In this document: in pieces, positions 44,824 to 54,200 of the stretch
Position numbering within the stretch: position 1 is the stretch's first letter
Layout of the letters: every line of letters begins with the position of its first letter
Assembly: GCF_028657905.1 (NCBI RefSeq)
Contig: NZ_CP117780.1
Location: 434,001-498,000, forward strand
DNA: 64,000 bases
Reading direction: 5' to 3'
DNA from: Burkholderia sp. FERM BP-3421
GTDB taxonomy: Bacteria > Pseudomonadota > Gammaproteobacteria > Burkholderiales > Burkholderiaceae
Made by a program: the position numbers and the translations under genes
Notes under the pieces: generated by a model
Seen by the model: the letters and a program-made list of their open reading frames with translations, nothing else
Database searches by the model: none
Told to the model about the DNA's origin: nothing

Positions 44824-47459
44824 CAGCTCACCTGATCGTTCAGCGTCAGGTTCGCATGCGCCGGCGTCTGCATCAGGCGGTTCGCCGTCAGATTCTCCCA
44901 GCTCACGCCGCCGTCCGCGTTCTTGCGGTAATACTTATATTGAATGGTCTGGCCGGCGGGGAGGTTGACGGTATTGCTCCAAACGGGGTAACGAGCCGGG
45001 TCGACCGGAATGCCGAGATCCGTATTCCAGTTGCCGAGTGCCGCCACGTTGCCTGTCACGTAGACTTGCTGGCCGAGCTGGGTGCCGGCATTGACGTTGA
45101 CCGAGACGGCGACCTGTCCGCTTTGCAAGGGGGGCAGGCAAGTGCCGTAGCGCGCGCAGACGACCGACGGCACGTCGACGATGCGTCCGGCCTGAATCGA
45201 GGCCAGGAGGCTGATGTATTCGCCCATTGCCCAGTTCAACGGCGCCATCGACCGGGTCGGCCGGCCGGGCGTTTCATTGGCGGGCGTCGTGACCACCCAG
45301 TTGTCCGGCAGCGTGGTCGACGTGGGCCATACCTGCTCGGGCAGGAACCCTTCGGGCGTCGTCAGCTGCTTGAGCGTGGACAAATAGGCGCGGCCGGCAT
45401 CGCCGCGGCCCTGGCGAGCGATCTCGTACATGCCGCGCTCGGCGGTGAAGATCGGCCACAATCGGCCGGCGCCGGTTCCGTCGAAATCGCCGTCGTCGTT
45501 ATGTTCGCCGTATCCATCGAAGTTGTAGCGGAACCACGCGTTCGGGCTCGGCGACGGCCCGTTCGGCACGCTCAGCGACTGGCCCAGCACGCTGTCGTAT
45601 ACGGCGATCGTATTGAGGATCGTGGGATCGGTCGCGCGTTTCACGCCCATCCGCACCAGCTCGAAGAAGCCGCCGTCGACCACGCGTCGCGCATCGTGGC
45701 TTCCGCCGCCGTTCTTGATCGCGAGGATTTGCGCGGCGTCGGGGCCGGCCGTCGGGGCAAAGCTCGCGCGATCGGTGCCGGTTCCTGAACGGTTCGCCGG
45801 GTTGATGCGCAGGTAGTAGCGGCCGCTTCCGAACGAACCGGTGCCGGTGTAAGTCCACGCCGCGACGTTTTCCTGCCAGTAGTCGGCCGTCGACAGGTAG
45901 CGCGAGGCGCTTGCCGTGTCGTTGTTGCGAATCGCGATGTCGGCCGCCGTGACGAGGCCGGCGATTTCGGCGGCGATCGTGGACGGTGAATAGCCGGCGT
46001 TTTCCTCCCAGCGTTCCTGGTAGGTCCAGGGGCCGGTGGCGACGATATAGTCGGCGGCGAGCTTGATCTTGGGCCATAGCGGGTCGGATACGCTCGGGCC
46101 GAGACGCCACGCCAGGATGATCGGCATGGCTTGCTCGTCCATCTGGGTGCCTTGCCAGTATGGCCAGCCGCTCACCCAGGCATTCTGCGGAAATCGGCCC
46201 ACGCGGCTGTAGCCCTGCGGGCAGCCCGACGCGTTGTATTCGGCGATACCGCAGTTGGCGGTCTGTTGCAGCGTATCGAACAGGTAGTTGACGACGCTCG
46301 CAGCCGTCGACGTATCGCCCGCCGTCGTCAGCGCGTTGGCGAACTTGAAGAGGTCGCGCGCCCAGACCAGGTGATAGCCGCCTGCGTTGGCGTCACCCTG
46401 CGTTTCGCCCCAGGGCGTGCCGATGCCGGCGATCATCGCGCCGTTGCTCTTGTCCTGCATCGTCTTGAGCGTCATGGCGGCAAGATAGTAGGCGGCATCG
46501 GCCGTACCGTTTTGCGTCGACAGGCCCGCCGCGTACTGATGCCACGCCGCATCGTATTGCTGCTGCGCGTTCGCGAGATCGCTGCCGAGCACGGCGCCCG
46601 CGTCGCCGAGCGCCTGGTCCTGCGTACCGCCAAAGCCGAGCACTACGTCGAACGACACGCGGGTCGCGGTCGGGTCGCCGGTGTCGACCCAGCCCATCTG
46701 CGCCACGTTGCCGTTGGTGGCGGACGAGAAGGTCCAGTCCATGGTCTTGTCGGCTCGCCCGCCGAGCAGATCGGTCCAGCCGTCGCTTTGCGCGACGAAG
46801 CCGTTCGATGTCATGCGGACGCCGTTGACCACCTTCCACGGCGCGCTTGCCACCAGTGCGGAATAACGGCTGTCGCGGCTGGCAACCAGCGCCGTGCCGG
46901 CGCGATAGGAAACCGTCTGTGCGGTGTTGCCGCTCCCGGCATTGTCGAGATAGGGCTTCGACAACAGATACAGATTGAAATCGCCGACCGTGCGGCCGTC
47001 GAGCGCCGTGAAGGTGACGCGCTGAACGATGGCGTTGTAGGTCGGGTCCGCGAAGATGACCTTGCGCATTTCCCAGTGATGCGCGCGGTTGCGGACCGTC
47101 ACTTGCCAACTCATGGTTCGCGCGTCGGTTTGTTGCGCCGAGTAGGCCTGCGACTTTTCCTCGTCGACGAAGGTCTTGCCCGTATCGCCGACCAGGAACT
47201 GCAAGTCGACCGATTCAGGGGTGTCGAGCACCGGATAGTAGACCTCGGACAGGATGCCTCGGTAACCGGTGAAGTACACGCGCGACTTTCCGTTGACCGC
47301 GGTGCCGAGGAACGACTTGGCCGACGGACCCCGCACGGGTGTCGCGCCCGGCGAGCCGAAGGCTTCGGCGGCTTGCGCCGATTGAGCGGGACCCCCTGCC
47401 AGAACGGTCATCGCCGCGGCAAGGGCTGCGCACGCGAATCTGAAACGCCATGTCGCCAT
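44820..47459 (-). CDS. Secreted glucoamylase (GH15) with C-terminal starch-binding domain
   Basis: An 879-residue exported enzyme that releases glucose from the non-reducing ends of starch or maltodextrins. Signal peptide: RFRFACAALAAAMTVLAGGPAQSAQA. An N-terminal glucodextranase-like beta domain spans about residues 35-310. The (alpha/alpha)6 catalytic domain holds the general acid in WEENAGYSPST (~484) and the general base in LNWAMGEY (~747); VWARDLFKFANAL also fits. The C-terminal ~100 residues (VSVNVNAGTQLGQQVYVTGN ... YKYYRKNADGGVSWE) are a CBM20 starch-binding domain. Both catalytic Glu are present. It appears to be transcribed alone with the small gene after it. Confidence 0.93.
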   Translation of the reverse strand: MATWRFRFACAALAAAMTVLAGGPAQSAQAAEAFGSPGATPVRGPSAKSFLGTAVNGKSRVYFTGYRGILSEVYYPVLDTPESVDLQFLVGDTGKTFVDEEKSQAYSAQQTDARTMSWQVTVRNRAHHWEMRKVIFADPTYNAIVQRVTFTALDGRTVGDFNLYLLSKPYLDNAGSGNTAQTVSYRAGTALVASRDSRYSALVASAPWKVVNGVRMTSNGFVAQSDGWTDLLGGRADKTMDWTFSSATNGNVAQMGWVDTGDPTATRVSFDVVLGFGGTQDQALGDAGAVLGSDLANAQQQYDAAWHQYAAGLSTQNGTADAAYYLAAMTLKTMQDKSNGAMIAGIGTPWGETQGDANAGGYHLVWARDLFKFANALTTAGDTSTAASVVNYLFDTLQQTANCGIAEYNASGCPQGYSRVGRFPQNAWVSGWPYWQGTQMDEQAMPIILAWRLGPSVSDPLWPKIKLAADYIVATGPWTYQERWEENAGYSPSTIAAEIAGLVTAADIAIRNNDTASASRYLSTADYWQENVAAWTYTGTGSFGSGRYYLRINPANRSGTGTDRASFAPTAGPDAAQILAIKNGGGSHDARRVVDGGFFELVRMGVKRATDPTILNTIAVYDSVLGQSLSVPNGPSPSPNAWFRYNFDGYGEHNDDGDFDGTGAGRLWPIFTAERGMYEIARQGRGDAGRAYLSTLKQLTTPEGFLPEQVWPTSTTLPDNWVVTTPANETPGRPTRSMAPLNWAMGEYISLLASIQAGRIVDVPSVVCARYGTCLPPLQSGQVAVSVNVNAGTQLGQQVYVTGNVAALGNWNTDLGIPVDPARYPVWSNTVNLPAGQTIQYKYYRKNADGGVSWENLTANRLMQTPAHANLTLNDQVSW

Positions 47460-47559
47460 CTGTGTCTCCGTGTGGTGGTGTTGAGAGGAGCATGCAGCGA
47501 TTGATCGGCAAGCGCGTCAAACATAGCGCGTCGGGGCGCGGAAAGATAGCGTGGAAGCC

Positions 47560-47870
47560 GCAGGCATCGGGCAAGGTTGGATAACGTGCAGCACGCCGCG
47601 ATTTCTTGCGGAGGCCGAGGTCGTTCTTCCGCTGGATCATGCGGCTGGATGTGCTTTCGAGGCCGGCGGTCCGCGGCTCTGGGTGGAGGGTTCACCGGCA
47701 GGCGCACGGGCTTGCCCTTGCATCGGGTTCCAGCCGCCCGACTTCGACATTGCGGCATATACCGGCAAAGACATCGTGCATGTCGTCCGGTATCGCCTTG
47801 GTAAATATCTCGCGCCGGTATTTCGTCAAGAAGAACACATGCGCATGCAACAGGAAGATGCGATGACGGT
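47560..47870 (-). pseudogene. IS200/IS605 TnpA remnant
   Basis: Read leftward, LLHAHVFFLTKYRREIFTKAIPDDMHDVFAGIC matches the start of the Y1 (HUH) transposase TnpA, and after frameshifts VNPPPR and SRMIQRKNDLGLRKK match later parts. Several frame changes separate the pieces and the catalytic region is scrambled, so it is inactive. It is divergent from the tnpB remnant that starts at 47921. Confidence 0.62.
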
Positions 47871-47920
47871 CGTGTCGAATGTCGTGGCTCGGGTTGATCG
47901 GTCAACTGTGCAGTGACCCG

Positions 47921-48590
47921 ATGCAATGCCTTCAACCCTTTGCGTTCGCGCTGATGTCGACCGGTGAACGGCGACACGACATGCGCCGCTTTGCCGGGTC
48001 GTGCAGCTTCGTCTACAACACGGTGCTCGCGTCGCCGACGAAGAACCGCGAGGCGGGCGACGAGTTCATCGACTGCGTGACCACGGTGTGACACCTGACC
48101 GCGCGGCGAGCCGCCGCGACTGGCTGAAGCGCCGCTGCATCCCTTGCGGCATGAGATCCGGGGGAGAGCGTGGGCGTATGAAAACTTCTTCGCCAAACGC
48201 GTGGCATTCCCGAAATTCAGGAAGAAGCATCGCGACGGCCTCCGCCACCCTGACGAAACGAATCAAGCCCGATCGGGTGAACAGCCGCATCTTCTCGCCG
48301 AAGCTCGGCTTGCTGCGTTTCGAACAATCGCGAGGTGCGGGGTGATCTGCAAAACGCTGTGGTCAGTCCGCCGGTCGGTAAATGGCATGTATTGATGATT
48401 CGGATCGAGCGCGAAGTCGAATAACCGATTCCATCGGTTGCCCGCGCAATGGTCATCGATGTGGGCATCGCGCTTCGCCATGAAGCGCGACGGTACGTGT
48501 CTCGCACCGTGCGGGTGGCTGAAGCATCGCTTGCGTTCAACCGATTCTTGTCCTTCTCGTCGCGCAGTCACTTCGCTTGGAATCGACGTG
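47921..48590 (+). pseudogene. TnpB (RNA-guided nuclease) remnant of IS605-type element
   Basis: MQCLQPFAFALMSTGERRHDMRRFAGSCSFVYN is the classic TnpB N-terminus. After frame changes, YENFFAKRVAFPKFRKK, NSRIFSPKLGLLRF, VGKWHVLMIRIEREVE and IDVGIALRH follow, covering the wedge/REC part and the start of the RuvC domain with its first Asp. Stops and shifts interrupt it and the zinc finger and RuvC end are missing. With the tnpA remnant it marks an old IS605-family insertion. Confidence 0.68.
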
Positions 48591-49994
48591 TACATGCCAA
48601 CGTTGGAACACTGCCCCACGACGGTTGGTCTATTCGTGTTCGCGGTGGTTTAACCGCGCCGTCCGACTTGCGTTGTGCAGCGTCGGTACATGCGATGGTG
48701 TCAGGTCGATTCATCACGACGTCGAGCGACGAACCGAGGAGCAACAATATTCACGGTTGCCCGAAGCGCCATATCGTCAGGGCACTGCACCTGCGCATCC
48801 TTATCGATCCGACCGATTCGAGGCGCGCTTCACGGCACAGGCGAGGAGAGTGGGCCGAGAAAATGTATTCCAACGCGCCTCTATAAGGTCGACGATATGG
48901 CGTGTGGTGATGCCTCCGGCTATATCGATCGCTATAACCTTCTCGATCGAGCGGGCGTCGCGAGGGTCGGCGGCGTCTGATGTGGGCCGGACAATCCTGT
49001 ACGTCCGATGAGGAGAATGTTGAGGGTAAGTAATTTTTTCTTGAAACCATCGTGGCGCGAATATTTTTCCTGATGTGTCGATATTGTTTTTTCCTGGTTG
49101 TTGATTGGGTAAAAAAATTCCACCTTGAAATATAATGAGCCGGGTATCGGTAATACAGAATCAATATTCCTGTGTTTCGTACTGAATGGAATCGGTTCCA
49201 TAGGTGATTTTGCCGATGGCGCGAGGGCTGGTGGTGCCATTGAACGGCCATTTCTGAAGAAATGTGAAATTCTCGTTCGATTTATTTAGCTTGCCATGGG
49301 GGAGGTGAACGCTTATATTTGTTGTGTCATAGAGTGAATTCTCTAGACGGAGTGATTCCTGAGAGCGTGCTTGTCCGTAAAAGCAGCTGTTTGTGTGGTG
49401 GCTTGCCCGTGATGAGTATGAAGATTTTATGAAGCGAACAATTAATTTCACATCCGTTCTGATTGGGGTGGTGGTGGGTTGATGTCAGTCAAATGAAATA
49501 AACTGTATAAATGGTTGTGATGTGGATGTGTTCGCGCGTAAATCGATGCTCGAATGACGCATTGCTTGTGTACAAGCGATGCGTGCACTTTCATTTCCCG
49601 GATTGTATTTTTCCTGCATCGAAATGCGCACTGTGCCGTTCTGCGTTCGCGCCATCGTTGCGCCTGATGGCTCGTGGTGTGAAGGCTTTTCGGGCACGAT
49701 AGTTTAAACATAGTAAAACCTCCATCATTCGTCAAATTATGTTTGATGAAATTTAAATTGCATTAAGGGATGGGCGTGCGGGCTTGATGGTGCTTACGAT
49801 GCGGTGTGATGGAGGGGGGTGAATCATTTTCCCAAATGTCACGTGGCGTCAGAAAATCAGGGCTTCTTTCAAGCACCAGGACTCCCCGGCCGTGGGGTGT
49901 GCAGTCACTATTGCGACTGCAGTACGGCAGCAGCGTTTTCCGACTTCGTTTTTTAGAAATCCTGCTGCCGGTGTGGGGTATCTCGAGGAATGTG
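48591..49994. other. AT-rich region upstream of the T6SS genes
   Basis: About 1.4 kb with no supported gene. Base composition drops sharply, especially at 49020-49800. Several short frames exist on the minus strand but none has a recognisable domain. This is a plausible acquired or H-NS-bound region and should include the T6SS promoter. CGAGGAATGTG precedes the tssA start. Confidence 0.45.
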
Positions 49995-50912
49995 ATGGAC
50001 GAGAACATATCAATGCAATCTCCGGGCGTGTCTGACGAATTGGACTTCGACGAAGATTTCATGCGAATCGATGCCGCGATCTGCGAGTACGACGCGATCG
50101 GCGCTGCGCCGCAGAGAAAGGGGGAGGGCGCCTTTCAATGGACGTCGATCGAAAAGACCTGCATGACTCTGTTGGCACGGGCGAAGGATATCCGTGTGGC
50201 GATCTGGTACATCCGCGCGTGCATGGCGAGAAGAGGCATCGCCGGGCTGGCCGAGAGCGTCAGGGTGCTGGCCGACATCATGAGCCTGCCGGTCGATGCC
50301 ATTCATCCGCGCGCGTTACCTGGCGAGGCGCCGGGCGACATTCATGCGCTGCACCTGGGCTGGATCTCAACTTCTCAGTTCCTGCATCAGTTCGGCTGCG
50401 CCTGCTTCGGCGAGACGGACATTTCCTTGAGTGCGCTGGCGAATGGAGAGGCGGGTGCGATTCTCAAGGATTCCGCTCATAAGGCGTCGACATCGAGCTT
50501 TCTTCATCAAATTCAGGATTCCTTTCTAAAGATAAGTGAATCGATGGATGCCGCGGAGCAGCAGATCGACATCACGGGCGTGTTGACTTTGCTGAATCAG
50601 GCTCTGTCGCGAATCAGCACGAATGGGCCGCCCGACACGAGCGATGAACCGTCAGTTTCAGCCGTCGAGCCGGTTAGCAACGGCGAGGCGCACAGGAGCG
50701 GGTCCAGTCTGGCGACGAGAAAGGACGTGGAGGCGGCACTCGATCGCATCGTCGAATACTTCCTGCTTCACGAACCGAGCCATCCGGCGCCGATCTTCCT
50801 GTCGCGGGTCCGGCGCATGCTGGGCGCGGGCTTCGAGGAGGTCATGGCGGAGCTTTATCCGGAAGGGGCGGCGCTGGCAGCCCAGCTCGGGCGCCCGGCA
50901 GGGGCCAGGTAA
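49995..50912 (+). CDS. tssA: T6SS protein TssA (ImpA N-terminal domain)
   Basis: A 305-residue protein. Residues ~10-140 fit the ImpA_N domain (DEDFMRIDAAICEYDAIG, WTSIEKTCMTLLARAKDIRVAIWYIRACMARRGIAGLAESV). The C-terminal part has HPAPIFLSRVRRMLGAGFEEVMAELYP, as in TssA proteins. TssA caps or nucleates sheath assembly together with the baseplate. The start at 49995 was chosen for its GAGGAA ribosome site; the frame extends further upstream in AT-rich non-coding DNA. It opens the T6SS operon, 31 bp before tssB. Confidence 0.85.
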   Translation: MDENISMQSPGVSDELDFDEDFMRIDAAICEYDAIGAAPQRKGEGAFQWTSIEKTCMTLLARAKDIRVAIWYIRACMARRGIAGLAESVRVLADIMSLPVDAIHPRALPGEAPGDIHALHLGWISTSQFLHQFGCACFGETDISLSALANGEAGAILKDSAHKASTSSFLHQIQDSFLKISESMDAAEQQIDITGVLTLLNQALSRISTNGPPDTSDEPSVSAVEPVSNGEAHRSGSSLATRKDVEAALDRIVEYFLLHEPSHPAPIFLSRVRRMLGAGFEEVMAELYPEGAALAAQLGRPAGAR

Positions 50913-50943
50913 TTGGATTTCTTAATTTAGGAGGGCGAATAGC

Positions 50944-51495
50944 ATGGTGCGTCACAAGGATGGTCAGAAATTCATCGGGGAGAGCCGCGCCCCGCGGGTG
51001 CAGATCGAGTACGACGTCGAGATCTACGGGTCGCAGAAGAAGGTCGAGCTGCCCTTCGTGGCAGGGGTGATGGCGGACCTGTCGGGCGACAACGTGGAGC
51101 CGCTCGGCCCGGTCGAAGATCGTCGGTTCTCGGAAATCGACGTGGAGAATTTCGACGAGCGCATGGCGAAGATCGCGCCGTCGCTGAGCTATCACGTGAA
51201 GAACGTCCTGACGAACGACGGCACGCTGATTCCGATCGACCTGACCTTCACGTCGATGGATTCGTTCGAGCCGGCCGACGTGGTGCGGCGCATTCCGGAA
51301 CTGTCCACGCTGCTCGAAGCGCGCAATCGTCTGAAGGAATTGCTGACCTACATGGACGGCAAGGCCGCGGCCGAGGATCTGATCCACGAGCTGCTCAAGA
51401 ATCCGCAATGGTCGGACGAGGAGGCCGCCGTTGCCGAACCGGCGCCCACTGCCGGGCCGTCCGGCGATCCGGAATCGAACCAGGAGGTGAAATGA
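50944..51495 (+). CDS. tssB: T6SS sheath small subunit TssB
   Basis: A 183-residue VipA-type protein. RVQIEYDVEIYGSQKKVELPFVAGVMADLSG and FSEIDVENFDERMAKIAPSLSYHVKN are family hallmarks, followed by RRIPELSTLLEARNRLKELLTYMDG. It pairs with TssC to form the contractile sheath. GGAGGG lies before the ATG. The stop overlaps the tssC start (ATGA). The acidic Pro/Ala tail after residue ~160 is typical. Confidence 0.95.
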   Translation: MVRHKDGQKFIGESRAPRVQIEYDVEIYGSQKKVELPFVAGVMADLSGDNVEPLGPVEDRRFSEIDVENFDERMAKIAPSLSYHVKNVLTNDGTLIPIDLTFTSMDSFEPADVVRRIPELSTLLEARNRLKELLTYMDGKAAAEDLIHELLKNPQWSDEEAAVAEPAPTAGPSGDPESNQEVK

Positions 51496-53003
51496 GCACG
51501 CTCAGCCAGCTTGAACCGTCCGCCGAACACGTCGTCGTCGAGGAACGCGTCGACGACGACCTGAAGGACATCCTGCGCCGTTCGTTCCGGCCCAGGACCA
51601 ACGAGGCCGCCGAGGCGGTCCAGAGCGCCGTCGAGACGCTGCTCACGTATGCGCGCCGCAACCGGGTCGTGGTCCGCGAGGACGTCGCGCAGACGATCGA
51701 GCAGCTGGTCGCGGAACTCGACAGCAAGATCTCCAACCAGCTGACCGAGGTGTTGCACAACAAGCGCTTCCAGTCGCTCGAGGGCGCGTGGCGCGGCCTG
51801 CACTACCTGGTATCGAACACCGACACCAGCGAGAACCTCAAGATCCGCTACCTGAACATCTCGAAGTCGGACCTTGGCAAGACGCTGCGCCGCTTCAAGG
51901 GCGTGGTGTGGGATCAGAGTCCGATCTTCAAGATGATCTACGAGCAGGAATACGGTCAGTTCGGCGGCGAGCCGTTCGGCTGCCTGATCGGCGATTACCA
52001 GTTCGACCACAGCATGCAGGACGTGTCGATCCTGACCGAGATGTCGAAGATCGCGGCGGCCGCCCACGCGCCGTTCGTGTCGGCGGCCGCGCCGGGGCTG
52101 CTGCAGATGGACAACTGGGACGAACTGTCGAATCCGCGCGACGTCTCGAAGATCTTCACGTCGACCGAGTACACGTTCTGGCGCCGTCTGCGCGAGAGCA
52201 ACGATTCGCGCTATCTCGCGCTGACCATGCCGCGCTTCCTGGCGCGTGTGCCCTACGGGCCGAAGACGCATCAGATCGAGGAGTTCGGTTTCGAGGAAAA
52301 GGTCGATCCGAACCGCTCGGAGGATTTCTGCTGGGCGAATTCCGCCTATGCGATGGGCGTGAACATCACCCGCGCCTTCAAGACCTACGGCTGGTGCACG
52401 AAGATCCGCGGCATCGAGTCGGGCGGCGCGGTGGAAGTGCTGCCGAAGTTCGTGCTGCCGTCGCAGGACAAGGAGATCGAACTGCATTGCCCGACGGAGA
52501 TCGCGATCTCGGACCGTCGCGAACATGAACTGTCGGAATCCGGCCTGATGCCGCTCGTGTACCGCAAGAATTCCGACAGTGCAGCCTTCATCGGCGCGAA
52601 AACCGTGCACCGGCCGTCGATCTACGAGGACGACGACGCCACGGCGAACGCCAACCTTTCGTCCCGGCTGCCGTATATCTTCGCGACCTGCCGCTTCGCG
52701 CATTACCTGAAGTGCATCGTTCGCGACAAGATCGGCTCGTTCAAGTCGCGCGAGGATACGCAGCGCTGGCTCAACGATTGGCTGATGAATTACGTCGACG
52801 GCGATCCGTCGATCTCGAGCGAGACCACCAAGGCGCAGCGTCCGCTGTCGGCTGCCGAGGTGGTGGTCGACGAGATCCCGGAGAACCCCGGCTACTATCG
52901 CGCGCAGTTTTTCCTGCGCCCCCATTTCCAGCTGGAGGGGTTGACCGTGTCCCTCCGGCTGGTTTCGAAGCTGCCGTCGAGCAAGCAGGAGTCGGGCGCC
53001 TGA
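51492..53003 (+). CDS. tssC: T6SS sheath large subunit TssC
   Basis: A 503-residue VipB-type protein. LDSKISNQLTEVLHNKRFQSLEGAWRGLHYLV is a strong family signature, then GEPFGCLIGDYQFDH, SMQDVSILTEMSKIAAAAHAPFVSAAAP, LPRFLARVPYGPKT-like and FCWANSAYAMGVNI. It forms the sheath with TssB, and the ClpV ATPase disassembles it after contraction. AGGAGGTGAA is its ribosome site within the end of tssB. Confidence 0.95.
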   Translation: MSTLSQLEPSAEHVVVEERVDDDLKDILRRSFRPRTNEAAEAVQSAVETLLTYARRNRVVVREDVAQTIEQLVAELDSKISNQLTEVLHNKRFQSLEGAWRGLHYLVSNTDTSENLKIRYLNISKSDLGKTLRRFKGVVWDQSPIFKMIYEQEYGQFGGEPFGCLIGDYQFDHSMQDVSILTEMSKIAAAAHAPFVSAAAPGLLQMDNWDELSNPRDVSKIFTSTEYTFWRRLRESNDSRYLALTMPRFLARVPYGPKTHQIEEFGFEEKVDPNRSEDFCWANSAYAMGVNITRAFKTYGWCTKIRGIESGGAVEVLPKFVLPSQDKEIELHCPTEIAISDRREHELSESGLMPLVYRKNSDSAAFIGAKTVHRPSIYEDDDATANANLSSRLPYIFATCRFAHYLKCIVRDKIGSFKSREDTQRWLNDWLMNYVDGDPSISSETTKAQRPLSAAEVVVDEIPENPGYYRAQFFLRPHFQLEGLTVSLRLVSKLPSSKQESGA

Positions 53004-53153
53004 CCGGCGGAAGCCGGTGTGGCCCCGCACTTGTGCGGAGAAGGATAGCTTTGAAAGACCGCTGGACGACGCTGGAACGGAGGTCGGGACGCGGTGACGT
53101 AGCACGCACGGTGAGTGTGTTTCATTTCTTGACTTATCTTAGGAGTTCTTAGG

Positions 53154-53681
53154 ATGGCGAATGCATTGGTTGACTATTTTTTGCAGATCGATGGCGTTGA
53201 AGGCGAGTCGACCGATCAGCAATATCCCGGCCTGATCCAGATCCAGAGCTGGCAGTGGGCGGAAGAAAATTCGGGTCGCTGGGGCTTCGGCAGCGGCGGC
53301 GGTGCGGGGAAGGTCGAAATGAAGGATTTCGAGTTCCGGATGGTGTCGAACAAGGCCTCGCCGAAACTGTTCCTGATGTGCGCGACCGGCGATCACATCG
53401 CGAATGCGAAGCTGATCTGCCGCAAATCGGGCAAGGGCCAGCAGGAATTCCTCACGATCACGTTCGCCAGCGGGCTGGTGTCGTCGTTCCGCACGCTCGG
53501 CAACATGCCGTTCTCGCAACTGGGCCATGGCAGCGGCGAGGTTGACAACGTGCTGCCGACGGACGAGATCCGGATCAATTTCGCGCAGATCGAGTTCGAG
53601 TACCGCGAGCAGCGCAACGACGGCACGATGGGCGCGGTGATCAAGGCCGGCTACGACCTCAAGCTGAACGCGGCGATCTGA
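53154..53681 (+). CDS. hcp: T6SS inner tube protein Hcp (TssD)
   Basis: A 175-residue Hcp protein that forms the stacked hexameric inner tube. ALVDYFLQIDGVEGESTDQQYPGLIQIQSWQW and FEFRMVSNKASPKLFLMCATGDHIANAKLICRK are conserved. CTTAGGAGTTCTTAGG gives a strong ribosome site. It lies 150 bp after tssC, a gap that may contain its own promoter or a processing site, as Hcp is usually made in excess. Confidence 0.95.
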   Translation: MANALVDYFLQIDGVEGESTDQQYPGLIQIQSWQWAEENSGRWGFGSGGGAGKVEMKDFEFRMVSNKASPKLFLMCATGDHIANAKLICRKSGKGQQEFLTITFASGLVSSFRTLGNMPFSQLGHGSGEVDNVLPTDEIRINFAQIEFEYREQRNDGTMGAVIKAGYDLKLNAAI

Positions 53682-53755
53682 TCGGCCGCGCGTTTTCTTT
53701 TCGAGCAAACCATGGACGTGTGGCGACCTAGGGCGCGACACGCAGGAATACGCAT

Positions 53756-54184
53756 GTGAGCGCGCATCCACTCTACAACAAGCTGTCGAGACGGTTTCGT
53801 CGCGACTCGCTCCAGGACATCGTCGGGCATCACCTGGTCGAGTTGATGAACTGTGCATCGCGCGGCGCGCGGATCGGCGTGTCGGACAGCAGTCCGGCTG
53901 CCCATTCGGTGCTGAACTACGGTTGCCCGCCGCTGCAGTTGGCGGGCGCCACCCGGATCGATCCGGCGCGTACGGCTTCGCATATCGGCGAGGTGATACG
54001 CCGCTTCGAGCCGCGCGTGGACAGCGGGCGGACCGTGGTGCAGCCGAGAGCCGGTGGCGCCCGGCACGCGCCGCAAACGATGTATTTCGACATCTTGACG
54101 CTGTCCCGTGACGACGGGGCGGAAATCAGGGTGAGCCTCGCGCTCGACTATCTCAGTGGTTATTTCAGTCTGGTCGGCGAATGA
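53756..54184 (+). CDS. tssE: T6SS baseplate protein TssE (gp25-like)
   Basis: A 142-residue protein of the gp25/lysozyme-like baseplate family. LYNKLSRRFRRDSLQDIVGHHLVELMNCASRGARIG and VIRRFEPRVD, with the conserved FEPR, are visible. The start is GTG at 53756 after AGGAATA; an ATG two bases earlier is out of frame. It connects the sheath to the baseplate. Confidence 0.88.
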   Translation: MSAHPLYNKLSRRFRRDSLQDIVGHHLVELMNCASRGARIGVSDSSPAAHSVLNYGCPPLQLAGATRIDPARTASHIGEVIRRFEPRVDSGRTVVQPRAGGARHAPQTMYFDILTLSRDDGAEIRVSLALDYLSGYFSLVGE

Positions 54185-54200
54185 CGAACGGCGAACGATC

